Source: an uncultured Eubacteriales bacterium
Lineage (GTDB): Bacteria; Bacillota; Clostridia; Lachnospirales; CAG-274
Assembly (NCBI GenBank): GCA_902496345.1
Contig: CABVAP010000053.1
Location: forward strand, 1 to 14,771
Reading direction: 5' to 3'
DNA length: 14,771 bases
The position numbers and the translations under genes were made by a program. How positions within the stretch are numbered: the stretch's first letter is position 1; every line of letters starts with the position of its first letter. Positions 1 to 6,626 of the stretch are shown here, one piece after another. Under the pieces are notes generated by a model that ran no database searches, was not told the origin of the DNA, and worked only from the letters and a program-made list of their open reading frames with translations.

Positions 1-4
1 GAGG

Positions 5-121
5 AAAACAGCTGTTTCAAGGGCTTAAAAGCCTTGTGCGAAGAAACAGCTGTTTACTCATCTAGTTTAATTTGCAAAAAATCGTCGATTTTTTGCAAGG
101 CTGTCGACTTTATCGACAGCC
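5..121. repeat. Tandem array of perfect inverted repeats
   Basis: Stem A pairs 6-18 with 43-55 (13 perfect pairs; each arm holds the self-palindrome AAACAGCTGTTT) and encloses a smaller hairpin around 19-36. Stem B pairs 72-84 with 86-98, 13 perfect pairs around one base. Stem C pairs 99-107 with 113-121, 9 perfect pairs, and abuts stem B directly. A fourth stem with a T-run follows at 124-151. There is no convincing coding frame here. It could be the end of a dispersed intergenic repeat, a small structured RNA, or a stacked terminator for a gene left of the window. Confidence 0.75.
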
Positions 122-123
122 TG

Positions 124-151
124 AGATTTGGAATTTTCCAAATCTTTTTTT
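124..151 (+). terminator. Rho-independent terminator, plus strand
   Basis: A perfect 10-base-pair stem (124-133 with 136-145) is followed by a run of seven T (145-151) on the plus strand. It would end a transcript entering from the left, including any RNA that carries the preceding hairpins. The stem is AU-rich, so strength is uncertain. On the minus strand no T-run follows, so it probably does not terminate the regulator gene at 172-396. Confidence 0.6.
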
Positions 152-171
152 ATGTCATTTACATAAAACTA

Positions 172-396
172 CTACTGTTTTTTCGGATAAGGTTGTTTTT
201 CATCTGTCCTCTCAAGAAGATAATCTATGCTTGTATCATAAAAATCAGCCAACATACAAAGTATGTTATGGGGTATCATTCTTTGCCCACTTTCATAATA
301 AGCATAAGTCCTCTGATGTATATTCAATACCTTTCCAAGATAGCTTTGTGTATAATCATTATCTTCTCTTAAATTTCTTATCCTGTTATATGCCAT
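172..396 (-). CDS. Small Xre/Cro-CI family DNA-binding regulator
   Basis: This 74-residue protein is essentially one lambda-repressor-like helix-turn-helix domain. The start (IRNLREDNDYTQ) followed by SYLGKVLNIHQRTYAYYESGQRMIP and LCMLADFYDTSIDYLLER is the typical five-helix Xre pattern; a short charged tail (residues 65-74) has no further domain. It is probably a cytoplasmic transcriptional repressor. ATG at 396 is preceded by AGGTG at 404-408. A promoter (TTGCTT, 17 bases, TATTAT) and a 6-base inverted repeat just downstream of its -10 box suggest autoregulation. The targets are unknown. Neighbours are a palindromic array on one side and a small membrane-protein gene on the other, so this could be a small accessory locus. 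Family assignment is firm; function is inferred. Confidence 0.85.
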   Translation of the reverse strand: MAYNRIRNLREDNDYTQSYLGKVLNIHQRTYAYYESGQRMIPHNILCMLADFYDTSIDYLLERTDEKQPYPKKQ

Positions 397-404
397 AGTT
401 AATC

Positions 405-424
405 ACCTAATATTTATTTTAGGT
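405..424. promoter_or_regulatory. Candidate self-operator of the Xre regulator
   Basis: The inverted repeat ACCTAA-8 bases-TTAGGT (405-410 and 419-424) lies between the -10 box at 425-430 and the start codon at 396. It covers the expected transcription start and the ribosome site. Small Xre regulators commonly bind such sites in their own promoters. Arms are only 6 bases, so chance is possible. Confidence 0.45.
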
Positions 425-453
425 ATAATATGAAGACAAAAAGAAGTAAGCAA
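425..453 (-). promoter_or_regulatory. Sigma-A-type promoter for the Xre regulator
   Basis: On the minus strand, TTGCTT (448-453) and TATTAT (425-430) are separated by 17 bases. The -10 box lies 29 bases upstream of the ATG at 396. The -35 box is a moderate match and the -10 a good one. Confidence 0.5.
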
Positions 454-482
454 AAACAAAATACATCTAAGATACTCTCAAT

Positions 483-773
483 TTATTTTTGAACGATATT
501 ATCAAAAATATCATCTACGAGAGTTGAATCTTCCTTGATAACGGTGCTTTCAGGCTCTGTAATCTCGTCATCTCTTACAATCTTTGTATGCTTAATATCT
601 GACCAAAGTTTCTTAATTCCAGAATTGGTATGAGAAAAAATAAAATTTGCTAACCTTCCCAAAACATACCCAATCTTTCCTATAATGAAAAAAATAGCTG
701 ATATGGGATAAAGCATAATAGCAAGAATAATAGTTATTATAACAGCAATGATATAAGACAACACTATTACCAT
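483..773 (-). CDS. Unrecognised small membrane protein
   Basis: I do not recognise this 96-residue protein. Residues 3-21 form a very hydrophobic helix (IVLSYIIAVIITIILAIML), and residues 22-47 continue as a second hydrophobic, glycine-containing segment (ISAIFFIIGKIGYVLGRLANFIF). This suggests one or two membrane passes. The remaining half (about 50-96) is soluble and changes from basic (KKLWSDIKHTK) to acidic (DDEITEPEST, DDIFDN). There is no cleavable signal or catalytic motif. The start is well supported: AGGGGG at 783-788 sits nine bases before the ATG, and an extended -10 promoter lies further upstream. It appears to have its own transcript. A relation to the downstream Xre gene is possible only by proximity. 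Confidence 0.65.
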   Translation of the reverse strand: MVIVLSYIIAVIITIILAIMLYPISAIFFIIGKIGYVLGRLANFIFSHTNSGIKKLWSDIKHTKIVRDDEITEPESTVIKEDSTLVDDIFDNIVQK

Positions 774-805
774 ATTGTAAATCCCCCTATTAATTATCTC
801 TTGCT

Positions 806-814
806 ATTATACCA
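806..814 (-). promoter_or_regulatory. Extended -10 promoter for the small membrane protein
   Basis: The minus strand reads TGGTATAAT, a perfect -10 hexamer (806-811) with an upstream TG extension. It lies 32 bases upstream of the start codon at 773. The -35 region is only a T-run, which an extended -10 promoter tolerates. Confidence 0.55.
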
Positions 815-894
815 TATATTTGTTGAAAAAAAAAGCATTTTATAAAAGATTGTAAAGTAATACTTATATATTTGTAATGATATATCATAAAATC

Positions 895-929
895 AGTCAG
901 AACCACCAGCTAAACTGGTGGTTCTGACT
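895..929 (-). terminator. Long hairpin after the C39-like peptidase gene
   Basis: Bases 895-909 pair perfectly with 915-929 (15 pairs, loop CTAAA). The hairpin starts 11 bases past the stop codon of the peptidase gene at 941. The minus-strand tail is GATTTTATG, a weak U-tract, so termination is plausible but not ideal. The perfect, GC-containing stem (GAACCACCAG arms) also resembles a dispersed intergenic repeat. Bases 774-894 hold the promoter of the preceding gene and nothing else I can identify. Confidence 0.6.
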
Positions 930-940
930 AAACATCAACC

Positions 941-2137
941 TTATTCAGGTATTGCTGCAACAAAGCATTTATCTTTTAAATGACCCTCATCATTAAAGAA
1001 ATCAAAGAAAGTAAAGTTATAGATAAATCTTTCTGCACCATATACACCATAGCCGTCTTGATTATGGTCAGTTGTATCAAATGAATCGGCTACAATAATA
1101 ACATCGTCACCTTCATATTCAGTTCCCATATCATCATAACCAATTATAACCTGCCAATGACCACCCCAGTCATTCCAGCCAACTATAATAGGAATACCGT
1201 CTTTAATGTGTTGTTTAATAAATGCTAAATTTATTGCATCTAAATTATCTTTATAATCGTAAGTTGTTTCAAGTTTAAACCCACCAACTTTTTCGAACAT
1301 TTCTATAATCTGGTCAAGACAAGTCCCTTTATGTATTTCAGAATGGTCGGTACGCAAATCAGCAAGAGTTTTTTCGTTCCAATCGCCAAGTTTTCCATAG
1401 TAATTTAAAACCATTTCTGTACTACTTACACCACAAGACCACCAAGAAGTCTGCTGAATTGTTTTAAACTGTGGAAGAATATAAAGACCGTCTGATGATT
1501 TTGCATTATAAAAATCTACATTTGAAAAATAAGGTGAATTTTTATGGTCACCTTTACGATTTGCAGCATTTGCACCACTGTCATTAAAATCATAAGTAAT
1601 AGGCATTTTCATTTCATCAGTAAAGTTTCCACCCTGTTTAGAAACGTCAGAATCATCTAAAACATTATCTGTTGGGTTAGCCTCATCACTGGTTTCAACT
1701 TGTTTAGGTGTAATAGTGATAGTTTTCGTTTCAGCACTCCAGTTTACATCGGCACCAAGGGCCTCTGATATTGCACGGACAGGAACTAAAGTTCTTCCAG
1801 AAAATATTTTAGCAGGCGCAATAAGTTCCTTTTCCTCTCCATTTACATACATTTTGTCAGAACCGATTTCAAGTGTTATTTGATTTTCAGCGTTAGTTGC
1901 TGTGATATTTTTCTTTCCGTCTGTTTCATCATAAGTGACATCACAACCAAGAGCCTCAAAGATTGCTCTCATAGGTATCAAAACGCTATTATTCTCGACA
2001 ACAGGCTCTGCATCAAATTGCATAGCTTCACCATTCATAGTTACTGTAATTTTATCAACACTATCTTCTGCCTTTAAAACTGTAGCAGTAGAAAGTAATA
2101 TAGAAATTGATAAAATAATTGATATAAATTTTTTCAT
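941..2137 (-). CDS. Secreted C39-like cysteine peptidase with copper-amine-oxidase-N-like domain
   Basis: A signal peptide (residues 1-23, KKF then a hydrophobic core, cleavage near KAED) indicates export. Residues 24-146 are a copper-amine-oxidase N-terminal-like domain with its two hallmark segments, VLIPMRAIFEALGCDVTY near 52 and TLVPVRAISEALGADVNW near 116. This domain is common in secreted clostridial proteins and need not bind copper. After an acidic linker (147-180), residues 215-398 resemble the Peptidase_C39-like family: QQTSWWSCGVSS gives candidate Cys235 with Gln228/229 for the oxyanion hole, GGHWQVIIGYD gives His327, and ADSFD gives Asp351. It is probably a papain-fold cell-surface hydrolase; the substrate is unknown. 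AGGAGG at 2145-2150 supports the start, and a near-consensus promoter precedes it. It appears monocistronic. Confidence 0.85.
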   Translation of the reverse strand: MKKFISIILSISILLSTATVLKAEDSVDKITVTMNGEAMQFDAEPVVENNSVLIPMRAIFEALGCDVTYDETDGKKNITATNAENQITLEIGSDKMYVNGEEKELIAPAKIFSGRTLVPVRAISEALGADVNWSAETKTITITPKQVETSDEANPTDNVLDDSDVSKQGGNFTDEMKMPITYDFNDSGANAANRKGDHKNSPYFSNVDFYNAKSSDGLYILPQFKTIQQTSWWSCGVSSTEMVLNYYGKLGDWNEKTLADLRTDHSEIHKGTCLDQIIEMFEKVGGFKLETTYDYKDNLDAINLAFIKQHIKDGIPIIVGWNDWGGHWQVIIGYDDMGTEYEGDDVIIVADSFDTTDHNQDGYGVYGAERFIYNFTFFDFFNDEGHLKDKCFVAAIPE

Positions 2138-2169
2138 CTAAAAACCTCCTAAGATTAACTGCAACATTG

Positions 2170-2198
2170 ATTATAATGCTTTCTATCTTTATTTTCAA
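2170..2198 (-). promoter_or_regulatory. Sigma-A-type promoter for the C39-like peptidase
   Basis: On the minus strand, TTGAAA (2193-2198) and a perfect TATAAT (2170-2175) are separated by exactly 17 bases. They lie 33-61 bases upstream of the ATG at 2137. This is among the best promoter matches in the window. The rest of the 283-base gap (2199-2373) is AT-rich with no coding frame or strong structure; I saw only a short duplicated TTCCATAA near 2332-2347. Confidence 0.7.
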
Positions 2199-2373
2199 CC
2201 ATTTCTTACAAAATTAAAGTTTAAACCAAAATATTTATCAAACATACTTTATTTATGGGTATAAATCGTCACTATTATCTAACTATGATTTACATAGAAG
2301 TACGTAAAATATTTCTGTTTTCAAACTATGTTTCCATAATTCCATAATTTCAAACTTTTTATCAACAAAAGTA

Positions 2374-2405
2374 AAAACCTCAAGACATAATCATCTCAAG
2401 GTTTT
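2374..2405 (-). terminator. Terminator after the methyltransferase gene
   Basis: Read on the minus strand, AAAACCT (2399-2405 complement) pairs with AGGTTTT (2374-2380 complement). A 2x2 internal loop and three inner pairs (2383-2385 with 2394-2396) follow. The T-run after the stem (complement of 2373-2377) fits an intrinsic terminator, 16 bases past the stop of the methyltransferase gene. Confidence 0.55.
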
Positions 2406-2420
2406 ATAAATTCAAATTTT

Positions 2421-3602
2421 TCAAATTTTATCTTTTAACAATTTATAAATCATAGGTTCAACATTAAATTCGGAAAGCAGTCTTTTATATTCTAAAATAT
2501 CTTGTTCTTTTGGTTTAAAACCGTCTTTTTTAACTGCTCGTATCATTATATTTTTAGGCGTATGCTCCATATCGATAAACTCAAGCACAGATGTTTTATA
2601 TCCACATAATTTAAGAGTTTCTGCCCTTATTCCGTCTGTAAGTAGAGCCGAAAATCTTTCTTTTAAAATTCCATAATCAAGTACATTTTTCATAACATCA
2701 TTTTTCACTTGATAAAATAATTCGTGTTGGCAACAAGGCACGCTCATTATAACCCTACAACCCCATTTAACAGCGTGACTAAGGGCAATATCCGTTGCTA
2801 TATCGCAAGCGTGCAACGTTATAATCATACTGACCTTTTCCTCTGATGTATCAAGATTTGCAATATCATCGGCAAAAAATTGCAATCTATCAAAACCAGA
2901 TTTCACAGCGATTTTGTTACATTTTTCAACAACATCTTTTTTGAGGTCAAACCCTTTTATTTTAACATTTTTATTTTTTATAACATTAAAGTAATAATAT
3001 ATCGCAAAAGTAAGATATGACTTTCCACACCCCATATCAACGATAAGAGCGTCATCTGGCACATATTTTTCAATATCAGCAACCATTTCGATGAATCTAT
3101 TTATTTGACGGAATTTTTTCTGCATAGAATTGTGGACATTTCCGTTTTTGTCGATAAGCCCAACCTCAAAGAGCCAATCTGCATAAATACCGTCTTTAAA
3201 TATATAATTTTTTTCCGAATTATGAGAAACAGATTTGCACTTATCCACAATGTTGATATTTTCTTTATTTTGTGTTATTTTAAATTCTTTTTTTCTGTTC
3301 ATAAGTATTGTTATGTTACGATTTGAAACTATGTTACATTGTTTAAAATTTTCAGTCATAAGCTCAAGCATTTTGTCTATAACTAATTCTTTTTCGTTCT
3401 TCATATTTTCGTGAACGACCTTGTTATCAACATAATAAGACACTTGAACACCTTTTTGCCCTTTTATCAAAGTATTTGAAAAAACAGCTTTAAAGCAAAT
3501 ACCCTCACCTTTTTTTATATTGTTACTAAGCGTAATTTTATCTAAAAAATCAAAATCAATTAAATTCAAAAGTTTATTTTTTATCGAATTGAAATCTTCC
3601 AT
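2421..3602 (-). CDS. SAM-dependent methyltransferase, Methyltransf_32/METTL25-like
   Basis: This 393-residue cytoplasmic protein carries a class I SAM-binding fold. Motif I is IVDMGCGKSYLTFA (187-200), the acidic ribose-binding strand is KGFDLKKDV (216-224), and FADDI (243-247) fits the next motif. LHACDIATD (263-271) and SVPCCQHEL (287-295) are the signatures I associate with the Methyltransf_32 group, which includes eukaryotic METTL25-like proteins. The substrate is unknown; RNA or protein are both possible. The first 130 residues form an uncharacterised lysine/asparagine-rich N-terminal region that could bind substrate. The gene starts 24 bases after the ylmC-like gene and is probably its operon partner. 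GGAGG at 3615-3619 is 12 bases from the ATG, a rather long spacing. A terminator follows. Methyltransferase assignment is firm; target is not. Confidence 0.85.
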   Translation of the reverse strand: MEDFNSIKNKLLNLIDFDFLDKITLSNNIKKGEGICFKAVFSNTLIKGQKGVQVSYYVDNKVVHENMKNEKELVIDKMLELMTENFKQCNIVSNRNITILMNRKKEFKITQNKENINIVDKCKSVSHNSEKNYIFKDGIYADWLFEVGLIDKNGNVHNSMQKKFRQINRFIEMVADIEKYVPDDALIVDMGCGKSYLTFAIYYYFNVIKNKNVKIKGFDLKKDVVEKCNKIAVKSGFDRLQFFADDIANLDTSEEKVSMIITLHACDIATDIALSHAVKWGCRVIMSVPCCQHELFYQVKNDVMKNVLDYGILKERFSALLTDGIRAETLKLCGYKTSVLEFIDMEHTPKNIMIRAVKKDGFKPKEQDILEYKRLLSEFNVEPMIYKLLKDKI

Positions 3603-3626
3603 TTATTCGTAATTCCTCCAATCGTT

Positions 3627-3881
3627 TTATACCTCAACAAGAATATCATCGACATTTGCACAGACAAGAATTGTATCATCTCCGATACATTTGATGTCAT
3701 TCCAACAAATTTGATATTCCTCTGCATTTCCGAAAAGTCCAAGAAATTTACCTTTAACAGGTACAATAATTTTTTTAATTTTTCCTGATTTTTCATCTAT
3801 TTCAAAATCACAGGCAAACCCAAGCCTAGAGCCGTCACAAACGTTTATAACTTCTTTTTGTTGTATTTCAGAAATAAACAT
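3627..3881 (-). CDS. YlmC/YmxH-family PRC-barrel protein
   Basis: This 84-residue protein is a small PRC-barrel-like domain of the YlmC/YmxH family, found in spore-forming Firmicutes and often annotated as sporulation-related; its molecular role is not known. Family hallmarks are ISEIQQKEVINVCDGSRLG at the N-terminus, the DFEID segment, IVPVKGKFLGLFG in the middle and WNDIKCIGDDTILV near the end. The open frame extends to ATG 3893, but I place the start at 3881. There, GGGGG (3887-3891) lies five bases upstream and the family's usual N-terminus begins. ATG 3893 would overlap that ribosome site. The site is also one arm of a strong mRNA hairpin (3887-3922), so translation may be conditional. 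The methyltransferase gene follows after 24 bases. Confidence 0.85.
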   Translation of the reverse strand: MFISEIQQKEVINVCDGSRLGFACDFEIDEKSGKIKKIIVPVKGKFLGLFGNAEEYQICWNDIKCIGDDTILVCANVDDILVEV

Positions 3882-3886
3882 AAAAT

Positions 3887-3922
3887 CCCCCATATAAGCA
3901 CTATATAAAAATTATATGAGGG
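3887..3922 (-). promoter_or_regulatory. Hairpin sequestering the ylmC-like ribosome site, with embedded -10 box
   Basis: In minus-strand RNA, CCCUCAUAUAA (complement of 3912-3922) pairs over 11 positions, one of them U-G, with UUAUAUGGGGG (complement of 3887-3897). The 3' arm contains the GGGGG ribosome site of the ylmC-like gene. A perfect TATAAT (3911-3916, minus strand) lies in and beside the 5' arm. RNA started from it would lack that arm, while read-through from pcrA would contain both. No good -35 box is visible. It might instead be a weak pcrA terminator. Confidence 0.5.
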
Positions 3923-3949
3923 CATTTATTTTAAAATTATATTTATATA

Positions 3950-6151
3950 TCATTCATCAAACTTAACTAAACTTTTTTTACAAAGCATAGCCATAAATTT
4001 TTTTGTTCCAAATTTAGGAAATTCAACTGTAATTTCATAATCTGGTCCAGCAGGCGTTATAGCTGTAACATTGCCAACGCCATATTTCAATTGTTTAACC
4101 TTGTCACCAACTTTATAGTCTAAAGTAACATTTTTAGGTGAATGATTTTGTGTATAGCTTGAATATTTAGTTTGAGAGAACGCCCCATTTAATGTATTAT
4201 CGTTTATTTTTATTTTATTAGGAACCTCGAGCGTATCATCTATAAATTTTGTTGGAAGTTCTTTCAAAAACCTTGAAGGGGCATTAGACAAATATTGACC
4301 GTGTTGCAATCTTGTTTTTGCACAAGTCAAATAAAGTTGTCTTTTTGCTCTTGTTATTCCAACATAGCAAAGTCGTCTTTCTTCCTCAATAGCCGTTGGG
4401 CTTGGTGATGTTAGGCTGAGATAGCTTGGAAAAATTCCGTCTTCAAAACCAGCGATAAACACCGTATCAAATTCAAGTCCTTTAGAGCTGTGTAGCGTCA
4501 TAAGTACAACGGCGTCATCTTCCTCAGAATAGTTATCAATATCAGCGACAAGGGCAACTTCCTCAAGGAAAGTAGCAAGGTCAGCTTTTTCAGAATTATT
4601 TTCAAACTCGATAGCTTTTGAAATAAGTTCGCTAATATTTTCAATTCGATTGTTAGCTTCTTCTGTTCCTTCTAGTTCAAGTTCACGTACATATCCTGTT
4701 TTATCTAAAACTGACTGAATAAGGTCTGCAATGTTAAGTGCAACGGCATCTTCTTTCAAATCTTCGATAAGTTCTTTGAATGCAACTAATTTTTTTGCCG
4801 ACCTTTTAACTTCAGGTATTTCATTAATTTTAGAAATAGCGTCATAAACCGAAATTTCATTTACCATAGCATAAGCTGAAAGCTTGTCGACAGTAGCGTC
4901 ACCGATTCCCCTTTTAGGAGTATTAACAATTCTTTTAAAAGCAATATCATCAAATGAATTGTACAAAAATTTGAGATAGCACATAATATCCTTAATTTCT
5001 TTTCTTCCATAGAAAGGCACACCACCAAGAAGTCTATAAGGTATTGAGCTTTTAACTAACCTATCTTCGATAACTCGTGACAAAGCGTTGTTTCGGTATA
5101 AAATAGCAAAATCCTTGTATTCCTTACCTTCTTTAACCCCTTTTATAATTTCAGATGAAATAAATAAAGCCTCTGCAAGGTCATTGTCGCATTTTCTATA
5201 TTTTATGAGTCCACCCTCTTCGTTATCTGTCCAGAGTGCTTTTGCCTTACGTTCAAAGTTATTTTTGATTACATAATTCGCTGCTTCTAAAATAGTTTTT
5301 GTAGAACGATAATTTTGTTCAAGCTTTATAACTTCTGCATTTTTAAAATCTTTTTCAAAATCAAGTATATTGTTTATGTTTGCCCCTCTCCAGCCATATA
5401 TACTTTGGTCATCATCGCCAACAACACAAAGATTTCTGTACTTTGAAGAAAGCTGTTTAACAAGGTTATATTGACAAGTGTTGGTATCTTGATATTCGTC
5501 AACCATTATATAAAGGAACTTTTCCCTATATTTGTCAAGGACATCAGGATTTTGGGCAAAAAGCTGAACAGTCTTTACAATAAGGTCATCAAAATCAAGG
5601 GCATTATTTTGCTTTAATTTTTTTTGATATTCAGCATAAATTTTAGAGATAACCCCAAGTCTAAAGTCATTACCAATCATATCTTTAAAAGCATTAGCTG
5701 ATATAAGTTCATTTTTCTGGTTGCTTATTTCAGCAAGTACCGACTTTGGTCTAAAATTCTTATCATTTATGTTAAGCTCTTTTATAATCTCTTTGATAAG
5801 TCTTTCGCTATCATCAGAGTCATATATAGTAAATTGAGAGGTATAGCCAAGTCTATCTATATTTCTTCTTAAAATTCTAACACAAGAGGAATGGAAAGTA
5901 CTAACCCAGACATCTTTACCATAAGGTGTAATTTTTTCAACTCTCTCTTTCATTTCTCTAGCTGCCTTGTTGGTGAATGTAATCGCCATAATGTTGTATG
6001 GTCGTACACCTTGTTCAATTAAATATGCAATTCTATGTGTAAGAACTCTTGTTTTTCCTGACCCAGCCCCAGCAAGCAAGAGCAATGGTCCTTCTGTTTT
6101 TAAAACAGCCTTTTTTTGCATAAGATTTAGTCCTGATAATAAATTTGACAT
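3950..6151 (-). CDS. pcrA: ATP-dependent DNA helicase PcrA/UvrD
   Basis: This superfamily 1A 3'-5' DNA helicase unwinds DNA in repair and rolling-circle replication and removes RecA filaments. The full motif set is present: LAGAGSGKTRVLTHR (Walker A, near residue 27), ITFTNKAAREM (Ia), VDEYQDT (II, near 218), VVGDDDQSIYGWRGA (III), LEQNYRST (IV), VVLMTLHSSKGLEF (V) and RRLCYVGITRAK (VI). The C-terminal 60 residues (YKVGDKVKQLKYGVGNV onward) are the tudor-like RNA-polymerase-binding module of PcrA. Length (733 residues) matches Bacillus PcrA. I prefer ATG 6151 to ATG 6157: AGGAG at 6160-6164 is 8 bases from the former but only 2 from the latter. It follows yerC after 25 bases, a conserved Firmicutes neighbourhood, but pcrB and ligA are not adjacent here. 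Confidence 0.96.
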   Translation of the reverse strand: MSNLLSGLNLMQKKAVLKTEGPLLLLAGAGSGKTRVLTHRIAYLIEQGVRPYNIMAITFTNKAAREMKERVEKITPYGKDVWVSTFHSSCVRILRRNIDRLGYTSQFTIYDSDDSERLIKEIIKELNINDKNFRPKSVLAEISNQKNELISANAFKDMIGNDFRLGVISKIYAEYQKKLKQNNALDFDDLIVKTVQLFAQNPDVLDKYREKFLYIMVDEYQDTNTCQYNLVKQLSSKYRNLCVVGDDDQSIYGWRGANINNILDFEKDFKNAEVIKLEQNYRSTKTILEAANYVIKNNFERKAKALWTDNEEGGLIKYRKCDNDLAEALFISSEIIKGVKEGKEYKDFAILYRNNALSRVIEDRLVKSSIPYRLLGGVPFYGRKEIKDIMCYLKFLYNSFDDIAFKRIVNTPKRGIGDATVDKLSAYAMVNEISVYDAISKINEIPEVKRSAKKLVAFKELIEDLKEDAVALNIADLIQSVLDKTGYVRELELEGTEEANNRIENISELISKAIEFENNSEKADLATFLEEVALVADIDNYSEEDDAVVLMTLHSSKGLEFDTVFIAGFEDGIFPSYLSLTSPSPTAIEEERRLCYVGITRAKRQLYLTCAKTRLQHGQYLSNAPSRFLKELPTKFIDDTLEVPNKIKINDNTLNGAFSQTKYSSYTQNHSPKNVTLDYKVGDKVKQLKYGVGNVTAITPAGPDYEITVEFPKFGTKKFMAMLCKKSLVKFDE

Positions 6152-6176
6152 TTTCATTTCTCCTAAAATATATAAA

Positions 6177-6464
6177 CTATTCTTTCATTTTATCCAAAAC
6201 TTTTTTATATCCGTCACTTCCATAGTTTAAAGCTTTGTTTACTCGGCTTATTGTTGCAGTTGACGCACCGGTTACATTTGCAATAGTGTTGTAAGTTTCT
6301 CCATCTTGCAACATTTTAGCAACTTCAAGCCTTTGTGCTAAGCTTTTAAGCTCATTCACTGTACAAATATCTTCAAAAAAGTCATAACATTCAGAAATAT
6401 TTTCAAGCTGTAAAATAGCTTTAAATAGCATATCAAGTGATTCATTTTTTAACTTCTGATTCAT
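6177..6464 (-). CDS. yerC: YerC/YecD TrpR-like DNA-binding protein
   Basis: This 95-residue protein belongs to the YerC/YecD family, which resembles the Trp repressor. An N-terminal helical part (ESLDMLFKAILQLENISECYDFFEDI) is followed by CTVNELKSLAQRLEVAKML and the helix-turn-helix YNTIANVTGASTATISRVNKAL, then a YGSDGYKKVLDKM tail. It is probably a dimeric cytoplasmic regulator; its ligand and operator are not known to me. The open frame extends to 6488, but AGGGG at 6472-6476 lies seven bases from ATG 6464 and inside the longer version, so 6464 is the likely start. pcrA follows after 25 bases, probably co-transcribed. A TTGAAT-17-TATTAT promoter and an 11-base inverted repeat lie upstream. 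Confidence 0.92.
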   Translation of the reverse strand: MNQKLKNESLDMLFKAILQLENISECYDFFEDICTVNELKSLAQRLEVAKMLQDGETYNTIANVTGASTATISRVNKALNYGSDGYKKVLDKMKE

Positions 6465-6505
6465 AAAAACACCCCTTAAATTTTTCATACTTCAAATATT
6501 CTTCT

Positions 6506-6534
6506 ATAATAACACTTTACTTCTGTAAATTCAA
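6506..6534 (-). promoter_or_regulatory. Promoter of the yerC-pcrA operon
   Basis: On the minus strand, TTGAAT (6529-6534) and TATTAT (6506-6511) are spaced by 17 bases, with the -10 box 42 bases upstream of the yerC start. Good match at both boxes. Confidence 0.6.
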
Positions 6535-6540
6535 GAAGTG

Positions 6541-6579
6541 ATTTTCAAATAGTGATATGTATAAAAATTATTTGAAAAT
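6541..6579. promoter_or_regulatory. Inverted repeat between divergent promoters
   Basis: ATTTTCAAATA (6541-6551) is repeated perfectly in inverse as TATTTGAAAAT (6569-6579), with a 17-base spacer. It sits just upstream of the yerC -35 box on one side and the promoter region of the 6698 gene on the other. The placement fits an operator serving both. The AT-rich context raises the chance of coincidence, and no regulator can be assigned. Confidence 0.4.
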
Positions 6580-6592
6580 TCCTTAAAACATC

Positions 6593-6626
6593 TTGACTTT
6601 GAGTCAATTTTGATTTAAAGTATATT
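6593..6626 (+). promoter_or_regulatory. Possible promoter of the secreted acidic-tail protein
   Basis: TTGAGT (6599-6604) and TATATT (6621-6626) are 16 bases apart. The -35 area lies within the palindrome TTGACT-TTG-AGTCAA (6593-6607), which may be a regulator site or coincidence. The leader to the ATG at 6698 is about 65 bases. Confidence 0.35.

Noticed and set aside
34..398. Plus-strand open frames opposite the Xre gene
   Set aside because: They overlap the well-supported minus-strand regulator, lack ribosome sites and encode compositionally odd Cys/Phe/His-rich sequence.
3581..3796. 71-residue minus-strand frame overlapping the ylmC-like gene
   Set aside because: It is an out-of-frame reading of the ylmC-like gene and of the methyltransferase leader, with no homology-like features or ribosome site.
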